From contig CM035234.1 in assembly GCA_020226215.1 (NCBI GenBank), forward strand, positions 46,813,275 to 46,877,274: a stretch of 64,000 nt of DNA, in the 5' to 3' direction. The DNA comes from Sindora glabra (lineage: Eukaryota; Streptophyta; Magnoliopsida; Fabales; Fabaceae). The position numbers and the translations under genes are program-made. This document shows, one piece after another, positions 11,683 to 23,999 of this stretch (position 1 is its first letter; each line of letters starts with the position of its first letter). Below the pieces are notes generated by a model. The model did no database searches. It was not told the DNA's origin and saw nothing but the letters and a program-made list of their open reading frames with translations.

Positions 11683-13434
11683 TTAGAATAGCAAATGGAC
11701 TTAAGTCCACAAATAGGTCTAGTTTGCTAAGCAGATTTGTGCAGACTCAAACTTATGTAATTAAAACCAATTTGATCATAGGAATAATCGAACAGTCCAT
11801 GTGGACTGTCCAAGTAGACACAATCCACGTGGACTTGGAACTGATCATAAATTTGGACACTTTAAAAGTGACTCAACTAATAACAAACATCTTAGGCTAA
11901 AAAGCTAAAGTTTGTGGCTACCCTAACCTAAAACAAAACATAAAAACAAGTTTCAATTTGAAACAATAAAAATGAAAAAAAAAGTGAGGAATTAATTAGG
12001 AAACCTTATTTTACAAATTGCTTATTTGATTCCCTTATTTTTATCTCTACTTCTTTTGCATTTGTGAGAGATAGTGTGTCCACATGTAGTTCGCTTTCAT
12101 CCTTCTTACTTTATTTGCCTCCATATAGGGGTTAAAATTTGCCATTTGCAGTTGTTTGTAAGTAAGAAATGGATAATTGCTTATTTGCTTGTAAAGAAAT
12201 ATCATAAATAGGTAGGGTACACTTCCTTAACTTTTACTTATTGCTCTGATCTCTTCAACCTGAACTAAATATTAAAAGAAAAGCTTTTGTTGATCTCTGC
12301 TTTACTTTTCTTTTTTTATCCTTAGCCCTAATTTTCTTACTCTTTTCAAAGATTCTTTTAAATGTTTGTTCTAAAGGTGGCTTGAATTGTTCTGTTTTAT
12401 TTTTTTAGAGTAAAATCTAATTTTGAAATAACTTAAGGGGAGGCTTAATTTAATGGATCAAATTATTGCCAAGTGAAGAAATGTTTTTTTATAGGTAGAG
12501 GCTAGATATTTATTTTTTAATGAATTTGTTGATGTTATAACTTCATATTAATTTTTAGTGTTTTTGTTTTGAATAAGCCCTATATTTTTCAATTTCTATG
12601 TTCATTTAGTTTTTAGTTTTACAATGAAGTCTTTTAGATTTTCCATTTACTAAAGATTAGTTTATTGTTGGTTATATTTGTATTGCAAAGATATGCTGCT
12701 TCTTTTGGCTTAATTGCCATTTTCTTTTAGCTTTTTGCTACTGGTCTATGGTTGATATTTGAACTGCAATTCACAGCCTTTATAGATTGTTGTGAGTGTT
12801 TCTCACTTACTCCTCTTTTTTTTGTTATTTTGTCTTTATTTTTTGTATTTTAAATAGTCCATATATGCAACATAACAGTTGTATATCTTTGGCTTCACAA
12901 ATTACAATTAATGGATTACATATATACTAAAAAAAATAAAGATGAAGGCCAATGGCAAATGCCAAATGAAATGACATTACATTTCATCTAAAGTAATTTC
13001 AATTAATTGTACAACTTTTGTTTTTTTCAAGAACTTGTTACTTATTTTCCACACTATTGTGAATAAGGGATTCTATGATGATTATTATGTATCTAACTAG
13101 AACTATTATATTAAATATTATGGAAATGTTAGTTGTAAAATTTAATAGGAGATTAGGAATCTTTATCTGGCTATCTCCTTCAATCTTTGATAGGCCATTA
13201 GGCCATGTTATATATGTGGAATTCAAACTTGAATGCTATAAGATAAAAAATCCAAAAATTTTATAAATGGGCTAGCTAAAGGCCTAGAAGCGCTTTACAA
13301 AAAAAAAAACTAATTTTTGAACCGATCCAGGACATATATGGACTTGACCTATACTTATTCCAAGGACTTTTTATTTTAGGTAAAATGGACGTGCTCATGT
13401 AAACTTTAGCTTGATCCATCCATTTGATAGCCTT
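11683..13434. mobile_element. Possible non-autonomous hAT-type element
   Basis: The left edge reads TAGAATAGCAAATGGAC and the right edge, reverse-complemented, TAAGGCTATCAAATGG; both resemble the plant hAT terminus TAGGGCTGTCAAATGG. Near the left edge are clustered GGACTTAAGTCC, a hairpin ACAGTCCATGTGGACTGT (11792-11809) and the palindrome TCCACGTGGA (11824-11833), fitting subterminal repeats. No coding sequence and no clear 8-bp target duplication, so this stays tentative. Confidence 0.4.
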
Positions 13435-13740
13435 ACCATATTCTAAGTTTATTATTATATTTTTAATTGTAAAAGTGGTTAAATTATTAAATATGCATAT
13501 GTAAAGATTAATGGTTGAACACTAAATGTAGAAGAAAACTAAGATCTTTCATTGAACATTGAATGTCATTTGAGTTGAAAATTCTTGATGAAATATTTTT
13601 TATTATATAAAGGAAGGATAGTCAAAGATCATGTGATGAGTTAAATAATTCTTAGCATGTCCATTTTATATGTAGATGTAAGGCAAGTTGTGTTAGCCTT
13701 AAGGCTTTATGTGGTGAGTTTTGATGATGACAAATAGGTG

Positions 13741-14010
13741 TTGCAATAGCATTGTATGTCTTATGCTAAAGTGATATATTGTATAAGCTTTAATAAACAT
13801 ACTATATTATGGTTAATGTATATATGATATAATGAATATGCTTGTTCTTGTATATGCATGATGAGAACTAAGTATTTGTAATAGCATTGCATGTCTTTAT
13901 ACCAAAATGTTATAAAATCTTCAATAGACATGCTATAGTATGATTGAAATAGAAATGCTTGATTATATGCTAAAAGAGCTATATTGTAGACAAGCATTAT
14001 TAAGCATATG
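13741..14010 (+). repeat. 135-bp tandem duplication within solo LTR copy 1
   Basis: TTGCAATAGCATTGTATGTC at 13741 recurs as TTGTAATAGCATTGCATGTC at 13876, and the following text matches for about 70 bp or more. The copy at 34952 has only one unit, so the duplication is specific to this copy. Confidence 0.7.
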
Positions 14011-14504
14011 ATTAATCAAGATATATAAAAGGATGATCATGCATAAACTTGTGTTAATTGGTTTTATATGAATTATGCATCAATATCTTGATATATTAGA
14101 TTGGACTAACTATATTGTTTACAAGGTTGATGAACTTGTATATAGGAAAGTCCAAGATGAAGAAGAGTGAGCATTGAAGCAAAAAAATGGAAGATCACAT
14201 CATGCTCAACTCAAGAACAAGAAAGAAATACAAGAAAGGAGATGTGATCCAAGTATTAAAGATTAAGAAAATTAAAAGCTTGGAAGCATCAAGAAAAGTT
14301 AAGGAACTTCATTGGTATAGTATCTCACTTTAGGCTTAGACTTTCTTGTAAAATCGAGTATTTCATGATATAGAGCTCAAACATGTTTTCATATTCTTAG
14401 TTTAATCAAAATATTTTAAAAGATAGCCCACAATCATGTCTTTACAAGATAGCCTATGGGGACATTTCAAAAACAAATAGGATGTGAATTTTTGATTTTT
14501 TAGT

Positions 14505-15050
14505 TTTGACCTTTGGTTATTGTCTCAATCATATCTCGTAAAATACTCATGATTTTACTGTTAAACTTTTCCATATGAAAATAGACTCAAAGAGATTTTC
14601 ATGGACATATCATTTGCTTAAAATGATCAATATATGAAAGAGTTATGATCTCTTTAAATTGAGTCTAAAAACTAGCTTTTTGCATGCTAGCCATTTTTTA
14701 TATGTGCTTATTATTTTGATCATATCTTGAAAAATACAAACTATATGAGCGTGAAACTATTTTTATGTGAAAATAGACTCAAAGGGCTTTCCATGGACTG
14801 GTCATTTGCTTAGAATTACTAAGATATGAAAGAGTTATGAATTTTACAAATTGAGTCTTAAAATTAGATTTTCATTGTTTCACTATTTTTGACCTTTGCT
14901 CATTGTTTTGAACATATCTTAAAAATTACATCACATATGATATGAAACTAGTCCCATTTGAAAGTATACTTAATTATCTTTCCAATGATAGGTCATTTGC
15001 TTAAAACGGACTTAAAATGAAGAAGTTATGATCTTTTAAAGTTGAGTTTG
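14505..15050 (+). repeat. Three ~190-bp tandem repeats inside solo LTR copy 1
   Basis: Each unit runs: GACCTTTG-like start, CATATCT(C/T)GTAAAAATAC, a GAAACT... segment, AATAGACTCAAA, a TTTCCATGGAC segment, TCATTTGCTTA, AAGAGTTATGA. Units begin near 14505, 14696 and 14885. The same triplication is present at about 35630-36180 in the other copy, so it is old and belongs to the family. Confidence 0.75.
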
Positions 15051-15216
15051 GGTTTCTGTCTAGGTGAATTGATTCAAAAATTGATCCAGACATCCAGAGA
15101 GCACTATGGACATCCTAAATTGATTCGGGACTCAATTCCAGCCATTCTGGTGCACGAATAACGGCTAGTTTTCATTCCTAACAATCCCAAACGACTATAA
15201 TACTTCATGGGCTTCA

Positions 15217-15224
15217 TATATAAG
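15217..15224 (+). promoter_or_regulatory. LTR TATA box
   Basis: TATATAAG followed by CTAAGAA; the equivalent TATATAAG lies at 36357-36364 in the second copy, which supports it as the conserved LTR promoter. Confidence 0.5.
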
Positions 15225-15407
15225 CTAAGAAGCACAAAATACAATGTAGAGAGAGCCTAAACTTCAATTGAAAATATCATTTTACATCATTCTTCATCAA
15301 AATCATGATTTGAGAAATTCTTCTATTATAGAGCTTCATTTGTTTCATCTAATTTATAAGAGAGTTTGTTTAAGTTGTTATTCTTCTTTTATCATTTCCT
15401 AATTATA

Positions 15408-15458
15408 AAGGGTGAGGTATCCCTTGAAAAAACTTAGAGAGGGTGAGGTATCCCTTGT
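15408..15458 (+). repeat. Two-unit GGGTGAGGTATCCCTTG minisatellite
   Basis: Two units of about 30 bp with core GGTGAGGTATCCCTTG, just downstream of the LTR promoter. The other copy has three units at 36562-36642. Confidence 0.8.
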
Positions 15459-16165
15459 AAGAGAGTTTTTGCTCAAGGAAGAGCAAGGATTGTAAGGCTT
15501 CTTTAAGTGCCATTGAAACTTGAAGGAATAGTGGATTGATACAAGCTTGGAGAGCTTAGAAAGTGGATGTACACCTTGGTGAGGGTATCCAAGGGAGAAA
15601 CCACTATAAATTCTTGTGTTTGATCTCTCTATCCTTACTCTTTATTTTTTTGCACCTTGCTCTGCTTTCCTTGCTGCATATACTCTGTTTTGTTGATATA
15701 TTATGTTGTAATGTTTATTTTGTTGCTTGGATAATTAAATGGTTGAAAAAGAAACTCATCTATGCATTAGCTTCTTGATTATCTATCTATGCATAGTTGA
15801 TGATCACTTGCTCTGTTTTTGTTTATGTCATATGTTGTGATCCAATGCTTATGATGATGTATATATGACTAAATGTGCTAAAAGGGTAAATATCTATGCA
15901 CTGACTTATTGTTTCTTCATCCATTGTTGAATAAGTTACCTTGCACAAGTGAATTGAATTGTTATATCTTGAGTGCAAATATATTCATAAAACCTTCTTG
16001 GAAGTGTTTAAATCAAAATCATTCTTATGGCTTCCCAAAATCAAAAGGTTTCTAAAAAGAATTTAAAAATAAAGAAAAATTTTAGAAATACCTAATTCAC
16101 CCCCTCTTAGGTGTGGGTTGCCAAGGCTAATAAGTTGTTTCCTTTGTTGGAAAAGATAATATAAA

Positions 16166-17586
16166 CACCTTATTTGGCAATCAATTGATTAAATTAATGA
16201 TTGCCTAATTCAATTACCTATTAGCTAATAACTAATTGTATTAGTTAATTTAACTAACTAATAACATTAGTTGTTTAAATAAAGATATTTGATAAAATTA
16301 GCTATTTATAGATAAAATAACATATAAAGATATGAATATATTTTATGATTTAAATTAAAAACTTCTTTTGATCCTTATAAATTTTAATTTTTATTAATTT
16401 TATCAATGACTAAAAGTTTATATCAATTTCATCCCTATAAGATTTGTAACCTTTAAATTTTACTCATTCCATAAAGTAATTTAGCATTCCATTTTATGTA
16501 TAGAAGAACTAAAACTTGAAGATTTTTAGTCTTTCAAGTATGAAATTAATATAAACTTTTAATAAAAATTCAATTTTATAGGGATAAAAAAAGTTTTTAG
16601 TCTAAGATTTATTTAAATATACTCTTTCATTTTAATAATATTTTAAAATTTATATATTATTTATTAAAATAAATTTCTTCCAAAAATATATATTATTGTA
16701 ATTTATTATTTATCAAATTATTCTTCAAAAAATAAGGTACTATACTTATTATACTTGTTAAAATTTTCTTTTAAGATCTAAATATATTTAGATGTCTATA
16801 TCCACTTTTGTGTTATTTGATTTTAAGTTTTCAAAGTACTATTTATATATATATGCATATATATTATAATATATATACACATATATATACATTATAATAT
16901 AATATAATGTTTATACTATTTTTGTATTGTATATATTTTCTTCATCATCACTTTTTTTAATAAAAACTTAACTAGATAAAAAATAGTTATACTATTTTTA
17001 ATGTTTTGTATGTTAAATAGTTCATTTTTGTTTAAGCAATGTTTAAAAATTGAATCGAATAATGAATTTAAAAAATGATTGTATATATATACATTACTTT
17101 TTTATTAATTTTTACTTTTAAAGTGAAAATAATTTAAATTCATTAAATAATTATATAATATAATAATATTTATTTTGTTAATGTAAATTAACATTATTAT
17201 CTAAATTTGATTAATAAAATGTTAAATAATTATTTATTTATGAACAATTATTATATTCAATATACATGAAATTTATACATATAGATAAAAAAATGATTAA
17301 TGGTTTATTGATTGAGTCCTTGTTTGTTCACTCTAAGGTTTTAGGTTTAACTTATTCATATCATATTTTAAGTAAAATTAACTATACAATTTGAGGGGTA
17401 AATTTTGTCTTCCCCCCCCCCCCACTTTTAATGAATAAGCTAATTGAAAATGTTAGAAAATGCCTAGTTAGCTAATCAAAATAGCAATTTACCAAATACC
17501 TAAAATAATTATTTGACTTGATCAATTAGCTTAGTAGCTCCAAATTAGTCAAAAGTTGATTGAATAGCTGATAGTGAAACACCCTT
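16166..17586. mobile_element. Possible hAT-type MITE or non-autonomous element
   Basis: The left edge (CACCTTATTTGGCAATCAATTGATTAA) and the reverse complement of the right edge (AGGGTGTTTCACTATCAGC, ATTCAATCAA) both resemble the plant hAT end AGGGTGTTTGGCAAATCAGC. Many TTAGCTAATT-type motifs lie near both ends. The interior is pure AT-rich DNA with a 12-C run at 17412-17423. No convincing target duplication. Confidence 0.38.
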
Positions 17587-17619
17587 TAAAGAAATGGAAG
17601 TAGTCTTTGTTTGTTTATT

Positions 17620-17785
17620 TAGCTTTTATTTGTCTTGGTGGAAAATATTTTTTGTAAAATTGTAATTATAAACTATTAAAATAATGAAAATAGTTAATAT
17701 GTTTAATAAATTTAGTGAGAGACAATTTGCTCTTTAAAAAAATCATTTTCCTCCACTATTATGTCTTTAGGGATCATTAGTTTTA
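17620..17785 (+). repeat. Dispersed repeat, copy 2 (related to 9405-9585)
   Basis: See the copy at 9405-9585: TTTATTTGTCTTGGTGGAAA, ATATTTTTTGTAAAATTGTA, ATTATAAACTATTAAAATAA and ATCATTTTCCTCCACTA align with it in order. Confidence 0.45.
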
Positions 17786-17786
17786 A

Positions 17787-18751
17787 AATCAGAAGGTATA
17801 GAAATATATAATATTCTTTCACTTATATACAATAAAACAAGATTTTTTTTACAAAAATTATCTTTCAAAAACAAATAGAAAGGGGTTGATGCAAAACATG
17901 AGAATTACTAGGAGTAAATGTATTTCATTATTTTGATAATGTAAAAGTTAAAAATTAATGGGTATATTTTAAATGAAATACACAATTATGCATAAGATTT
18001 TAAAAAAGTTACTAAAAGTGCATGCTTACACTATAATATATGTAGCTTTTCACTAACTCTCAATTATATTCTAGGATTAACTTAAGGGATATTAGTAGGA
18101 GAACCAAAAGTTGCAACATAGGGAGAAATTCTCAGGTATATGGAATGTAATACATGATACCATTTAAATTTTTTTTTAATTCAGTATAGCAACTATATCT
18201 ATAATTGGTACATCTAGTCATTCAAATGGGTTGGCTTCTACATTTTTATAGGTCCAATGCTAATTAAAGATTAGATAAAAGATGTATGATAAATCAAAAT
18301 TAGTCTGAGAGCTATGAAAATGCAAAGTTTCACACATTTGAATGGCTAAGTATACCATTTGCATTAACAGTTACTACCCTAAATCAAAACTCATTGAAAA
18401 ATAATTAACATTCAAAAAATTGTTTAAATGACATCATATATGACATACCATTTCTTCAAAATAGTATCAATTTTGGAATGATTACATCCGTGTAGATTAA
18501 CATATAAAAAAGGAGGAACCTGAATGTGATAGATTATGTTTTAATTAGAGAAGGTATTTTATTTTATTTAATCATGCAAGTGGAGTAAGAGATTAGATTT
18601 GATTCATTATTTATGTAAAATATTCTATACTGTCAATAAATAAAAAGATGATGCATTACTAAAAAGTATTTTAAATTAAGAAATTTTGTTAATAATAAGA
18701 GAGTTTTAATAAATTTTTATTAACTTGGCAACATTGAATAAATGATAATGT
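17787..18751. other. AT-rich DNA without recognisable gene
   Basis: No protein motif, RNA gene or clear repeat border recognised. Confidence 0.5.
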
Positions 18752-21700
18752 TGTAATACATTGGATTAGTAATTAAAGCTTTATAAATTTTAATGCTTAT
18801 GAATATTTAATCTATTTGATTTTTAAAAGTTTGGAATATTAAAATGATACCGATGATAATATTTGAAATATATTTATTTTTATATGGCCATTATTAATTT
18901 AAGGCTTGTTTAAATATTTTCTACAAAAATTCTTTCACTTATTGAAAATAATTTTAATAATTATGAGTGGAAAGATTTACAAAATTTAATGCTTGAATAA
19001 GTATATTATTTCTAAAAATAATGAAAGCTTGAAATATTTATTTTTATCATTTTAAGTAAAAGTTTTATAAAAATTAAGTTTTAAATAGATGAAGCGCCAA
19101 GATCAAATGTGATGGGAATCAATGGTTAAGATTTAATTGAAATATAAGCTTACAATGTGCCAAAAAGTGCTATAGCTTTACCCATAGCTCCATTTTAACT
19201 TTTTATTTTTTCTCTTTTATTTCATATTTTTTGGGCTATTTCTCTCTCTTCACTTTCAATTTTTCTCCTCTCTTTTCCTTTCTAGTAGATCCTCGCCATT
19301 GCTACCTTTCTTCATAATGCTTACACTACTAGCCATAGTTATTACTATTGTTCTTCTTTTTCTTCTCTTTTTCTTTCTTTTTTTTATATAGTTTCTCTTT
19401 CTTCTCCTCCTTTTTCTCTTATTTGTCTCTTTTCTATGAATGTTATTGTTGCTGCCAACACGAGAGAGCTGCCATCATGCACTACTGTGTTCTTTCCATA
19501 TTTGGTTAACTATCGCTATCAGTGGTGCATGAAAGCCACATGATTTGGCATTCAGACAACAACAAGGGAGCTATAATTCTTCTTTAATTTGTTGGTGTTT
19601 AGTACTATCCCATAACGATGAGCTCCCACGTGTTGTTTTAAGTGTCTTTCCTCCATTTGTGATCATCATGAGCTGTTGTTGTAAGGAGGAGTTACTAGAG
19701 CTATGGAAGGCAGCAACAAAGCTTGGAGTTCTTGAAGCTTTTCAGTAATCTTAATAGCTCGGGGTTCTTGAAACTTTTTGGTAATCCTAACATTTCTCTA
19801 GTGATAATAACCTTGCTAGCGACATTTCTTAGCAAAGGTGAGGAATTTTTTTTATATAAAGCTTTTATTTTGAAAATGATCTAACCTATTCAGAAAACCC
19901 ACTTGGACATGTCTTGGATAACATGTGTTAGCTTGAAAAATAGGATTTTTAAGTTGAAAAATGCTAGAATAACATGATCTAAGAAAATATGGGACATTAC
20001 ATCTTAATACTTTGCAAGATTCAAGTTTGATATGAAAGATTTCATTTATATAAATTTTGAATAGATGATAATAACTTTAAAGATAAGAGTTTTATGATAT
20101 AGATTATCAAAAGGATAAAACTAGAGTATTTCTAAAGTGTTACCTTTCAATATTTCAAGGACTTGAGCTGGAGTTAGAAAACCCATTTTTAAAAAGAATT
20201 TTTGAATATATGATGATACATGAGAAAAAAATGTTATTTTTATATTGGAAAATGCTAGAATGGTATGAATATGACATTTTTATAGTAAAAGGTTTAATAT
20301 TTTGATTATTTCATGTTCAATTTAAAAACTCTTATTTTATCATCTTATTTGAATAATTGACATGACACTAATAAAATAATAATTTGAGGCTTTAGAATAT
20401 TAAGTCACTACATATAAAGTATATTTATATCATAAAAGTTAATATTCTATTGTTCAAAGTTGATTGATGTAAATCCTTAAAAATGTGGTATTTAATTACA
20501 TAAGCCTATGTTAGGAATTTATGTTAGGATATACAAGAAGCTAATAGTAAGGGATGCTATTATATTATGATTTGAAAATTGGATTTGTAATGCCTGGAAA
20601 GAAAAATAAATAACATTCTCATATTCATAATATTATTATAAATGGTGAACTAGAAGGATAAGAAAAGGACGAAATAAATCACTCTAAGCTCCTACGATGA
20701 ACGTGTTCCACTAGGTGAGTATAGTTCTCAACATTTGAGATTCACTTATTGCTTTTAATTAATGAGTGATATAATTTACAATCCCTTCATAAATTTTTTA
20801 CTTGTTGCAAATGCAATTTATATATAGGATTTGAATATAATTATGGTTAGAGTGTTATAATCTTAATGATTGTAATGTGTTACTTTAACAAGATAATGAT
20901 TGTTTATAGTTATAAGCCAAAGCACAAATGCAACTTAGTGCCATTTATTGGTACCTATTTGATAGAACAACTAATTATGAACCTTTATGAATTGAGTGAA
21001 TGTTAATTGACCATGCTTAGAAAGCATAGTGGTGGTGTTTTTTACTATCAATTGACTATAATTAAGTTTCATTGATATCTATATGTTGTAGTCATATGGG
21101 TAAGCATAATGACATTGTTACATATATATATTGTTGTGTGCCTTGAAATTGCCCAGTAAGGAATTAGTTACTTTGTAATGAAATTTCTATAAACAATTGT
21201 TATATGAGAGTTGATTTCTAGTTAAGCTCTCATGTATATATTATTTGTAAGTCATGCTATAAATGACATTGGTAATGGTGAACTGGGATGATATGATGTT
21301 ATGAAAGCCGAGTGGAAATTCCCGGTAGGTAGCTTAAGAAAGGTATAAGGTTGGATGCTCTTTGTTAATAAATATATTATTTCTTATTGTATTGTTAATT
21401 GGGAATACCTGCATTTGATGTGAGTGTGGTGATTTGAGTATGATTGAGCTTGATGGCCATTTAAATCTTTAATTACTTTTTAAATTGAGTTGAATGTGAT
21501 ATAATTTTGAAAATTTATCTATGATTGAATATTACTATTGATATGATTGCAAGGGATTGATGTGAATGAGAGTATTCAATTATAATTAAGCCTTAATGGC
21601 TTTTTGCAAATGTGATGACTACCTGAAATGGTTGATGTGATATGATAATAATATTGTGTATTAGCGAATAGTAGGATTATCATGAATTGTGATGTGAAAT

Positions 21701-22315
21701 CTGGAATTTAAGTTCTGTGTAGGTAGACACTTAATGATGTCTAACTTTTTACATTTCAAAAGTCCAAGGTGTTTGGATTGCACAACTTCTCTAATTAAAT
21801 GCCTATCTAGCATGTGATTATATAACATATTTTAATCAAAGATTAGTAGTGGTACATATATATTCATTGAATTCTTATAACTTACTCCTCTTCATTTTTA
21901 ATATTTTTATGTTAGGATAAGTGCCTTGAGTCTTGTTGCATTTATGGAGAATCGTTAAATTATTTTGATAGTTGGATTAGGAATAGAAATGAGTTAAAGA
22001 TTATGATGATTTAGCATTTGATGTGTTGAATCATTTATTTGTATATATATTATAATTGTGTAGTATTATGTATGTATATGATGTTGTTATATCTGAGAAT
22101 ATATATAGGTTTTGTATTTTAAGGTGTGTGGCTCCTAAAAAGTGTCTAAAAATAGGGAAAACTCTATCCATTTTTCTATAAAATTTAAATTGAATTTTGA
22201 GTCCCTTATGAAATATAGAGATTTCCTTAAAATAAATTAGAGTAAATAATGTTAAAACTTGTGGAAATTGGATATCGGGATCCATGCCGATCATGATTGG
22301 GATTAGATCATGACA
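18752..22315 (+). mobile_element. Long gypsy-type solo LTR (family L2), copy 1
   Basis: Starts TGTAATACA and ends GATCATGACA. Flanks AATGT (18747-18751) and AATAT (22316-22320) differ at one base and may be an old 5-bp target duplication. The whole block aligns in order with 57180-62050. Shared landmarks: a TC-rich pyrimidine stretch, GTTGGAAAATGCTA-type text, GGGATGCTATTATATTA, GCCGAGTGGAAATTCCCGGTAGG, TCTTATAACTTACTC and GTGTGTGGCTCCTAAAAAG. The segment GGAGTTCTTGAAGCTTTTC followed by GGTGAGG resembles the transcribed leader of large plant gypsy LTRs. The 67-codon frame at 19545-19748 lies in that leader and is unlikely to be a gene. Assignment to a gypsy clade is from memory of LTR shape only. 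Confidence 0.65.
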
Positions 22316-22894
22316 AATATAAAACTAATTTATATTAAAGATTAATTGAATTTAAATACATTGAATTATTTAGACTAAGACTTGTTGAATATTGGCCTAA
22401 CTATGATAAGCTTACCATGGTTAATAGAGATCATACTGCCAGGTAGAGTGTAATGAAGACTTAAATTGTAGCTATGATTATTGCTTTAGTGCTTTGGTGG
22501 ATGCAATCATGAATCCAAGTTTTTAGTACTAAATATTTCAAATGAAATTATATAATAAAAAGAAATTAATTTTATAAAATAATATAATTTAATAATATTT
22601 TTGTCATTAGATATTATAAATATATAAAAATTGTAAAAGTGGTACATGAAATAACAACAAATTATACTCCCTAAATAGTTCATAAAACACATTGAAAGAT
22701 ATTTATAGGCCAAAATATGAGTTATATTATTGATACGTATAAAAAATGTTAAAATTAATGCATTATTCCTATAAGAACTTATAGTTCTAGTGAGATTGGA
22801 TTGAATTCAAAATAATGAAATCAATTGCAAAAAAGATAAAAATAGGGAATTTTATAATTGAAAAATAAATAATACGAAGAACAACATAGTGTAA
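22316..22894. other. AT-rich DNA between LTR and CACTA element
   Basis: No primer binding site follows the LTR, and nothing coding was recognised. Confidence 0.5.
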
Positions 22895-23140
22895 CACTAC
22901 TATAAAAATGCAAATATACAAGTATTTAACAAAAATCATGTTAATTTTCAATTAATGTTTAAATGAATGCCATTATATATTTAATATCAATTATATAACT
23001 GATGTAAAAAACTATAATAATAACATAAGTTCTTTTATCCAAAAAACTGACATCATTTCTTTAGGATAAATACAATGTGGATGGATAAGACATTAATTGT
23101 TTTTAAAAAGACATCAGTTATTACTAAAAATCTATCATTG
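22895..23140. repeat. CACTA terminal and subterminal repeats (left end)
   Basis: After the CACTAC terminus come repeated motifs in both orientations: AACTGATGTAAAAAAC, AAAACTGACATCATTT, AAGACATTAATTG and AGACATCAGTTATTAC. Dense inverted subterminal copies are the usual binding sites of CACTA proteins. Confidence 0.65.
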
Positions 23141-23999
23141 AAACTTATTATTTAATATAAATGCTTTTTTAAACCTAACATTTAATGTCTTATATACCAA
23201 GGCAATCTCATTAAATAGCTAACTTAGATTTGCCTTCCTAAAAACCCCCTATTGCCTTTTGTACACCCCTTTATTCCTTATACAGATTCTTAAAACACCC
23301 AAACTGAAATAGAAGCCATCATTTCCTATTGTACTTTATAATCCCAATTCAAGTACATACTGAACACTCTAATTGAAATAAAAACCATCAATTCCTATTA
23401 CACTACACAATCCTAATTCCATCAATTACATACAGAACACCCCAAGTGAAATAGAAGTCATATTTCCAAACATATTACAAAATATTAATTTCAACAATTT
23501 TATACAATAAAGACATTGGAACCAATAAATAATATAATACCTTTCCAAGCCAAGGAAGAAAAGTTGCATTGTTAAATATCGTCATGCAAGTAGACAAAGC
23601 ATGTTTAAACCTATTGTAAAGAAAAAATGCATGAGCACATCATAATTTGATAATTGCATCAATCATAAAGAGTTTATTGGTGAAAGTATAGTTACCATGA
23701 AAATTCTCCTAAATGTTTTTTTTCCTATTGGAGCATTTTTTATCCTTGTCCTTTATTATCTTTCATGTAAAACCTGAATTTAAATAGTAGATCAAAAAGT
23801 AGAGATAATTAAGGAAATAGAAACAAATAAACAAGTAGTTACATATTTAAGCATAACTTTAAAAATGAGAACATTAATACCTTTAAATTATGTTAAGGAA
23901 TTTCTTTCCAAAGATCATTAACCCATGTTCCCTAACTATGATCTTATCATATATAAAACTTCTTCAAATTACCTTTATAATTAATTATAGGTAGCCTTG

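Larger units (their letters stand above)
13691..16132 (+). mobile_element. Solo LTR (family L1), copy 1, with AGTTG target duplication
   Basis: Starts TGTTAGCCTT and ends AAGGCTAATA (TG...CA type with the last C changed). AGTTG is directly repeated at 13686-13690 and 16133-16137, the 5-bp duplication expected for retrotransposon integration. The first bases GTTTTGATGATGACAAAT and the end AATTCACCCCCTCTTAGG resemble LTRs common in plant copia elements. A homologous copy sits at 34952-37454. No internal region follows, so recombination between LTRs has removed the rest. It contains a 135-bp tandem duplication (13741-14010), three ~190-bp repeats, a TATATAAG box and a short minisatellite. Confidence 0.88.

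Noticed and set aside
19545..19748. 67-codon plus-strand frame starting MAFRQQQGSYN
   Set aside because: Lies in the leader-like part of a long LTR; no domain and not conserved in the other copy.
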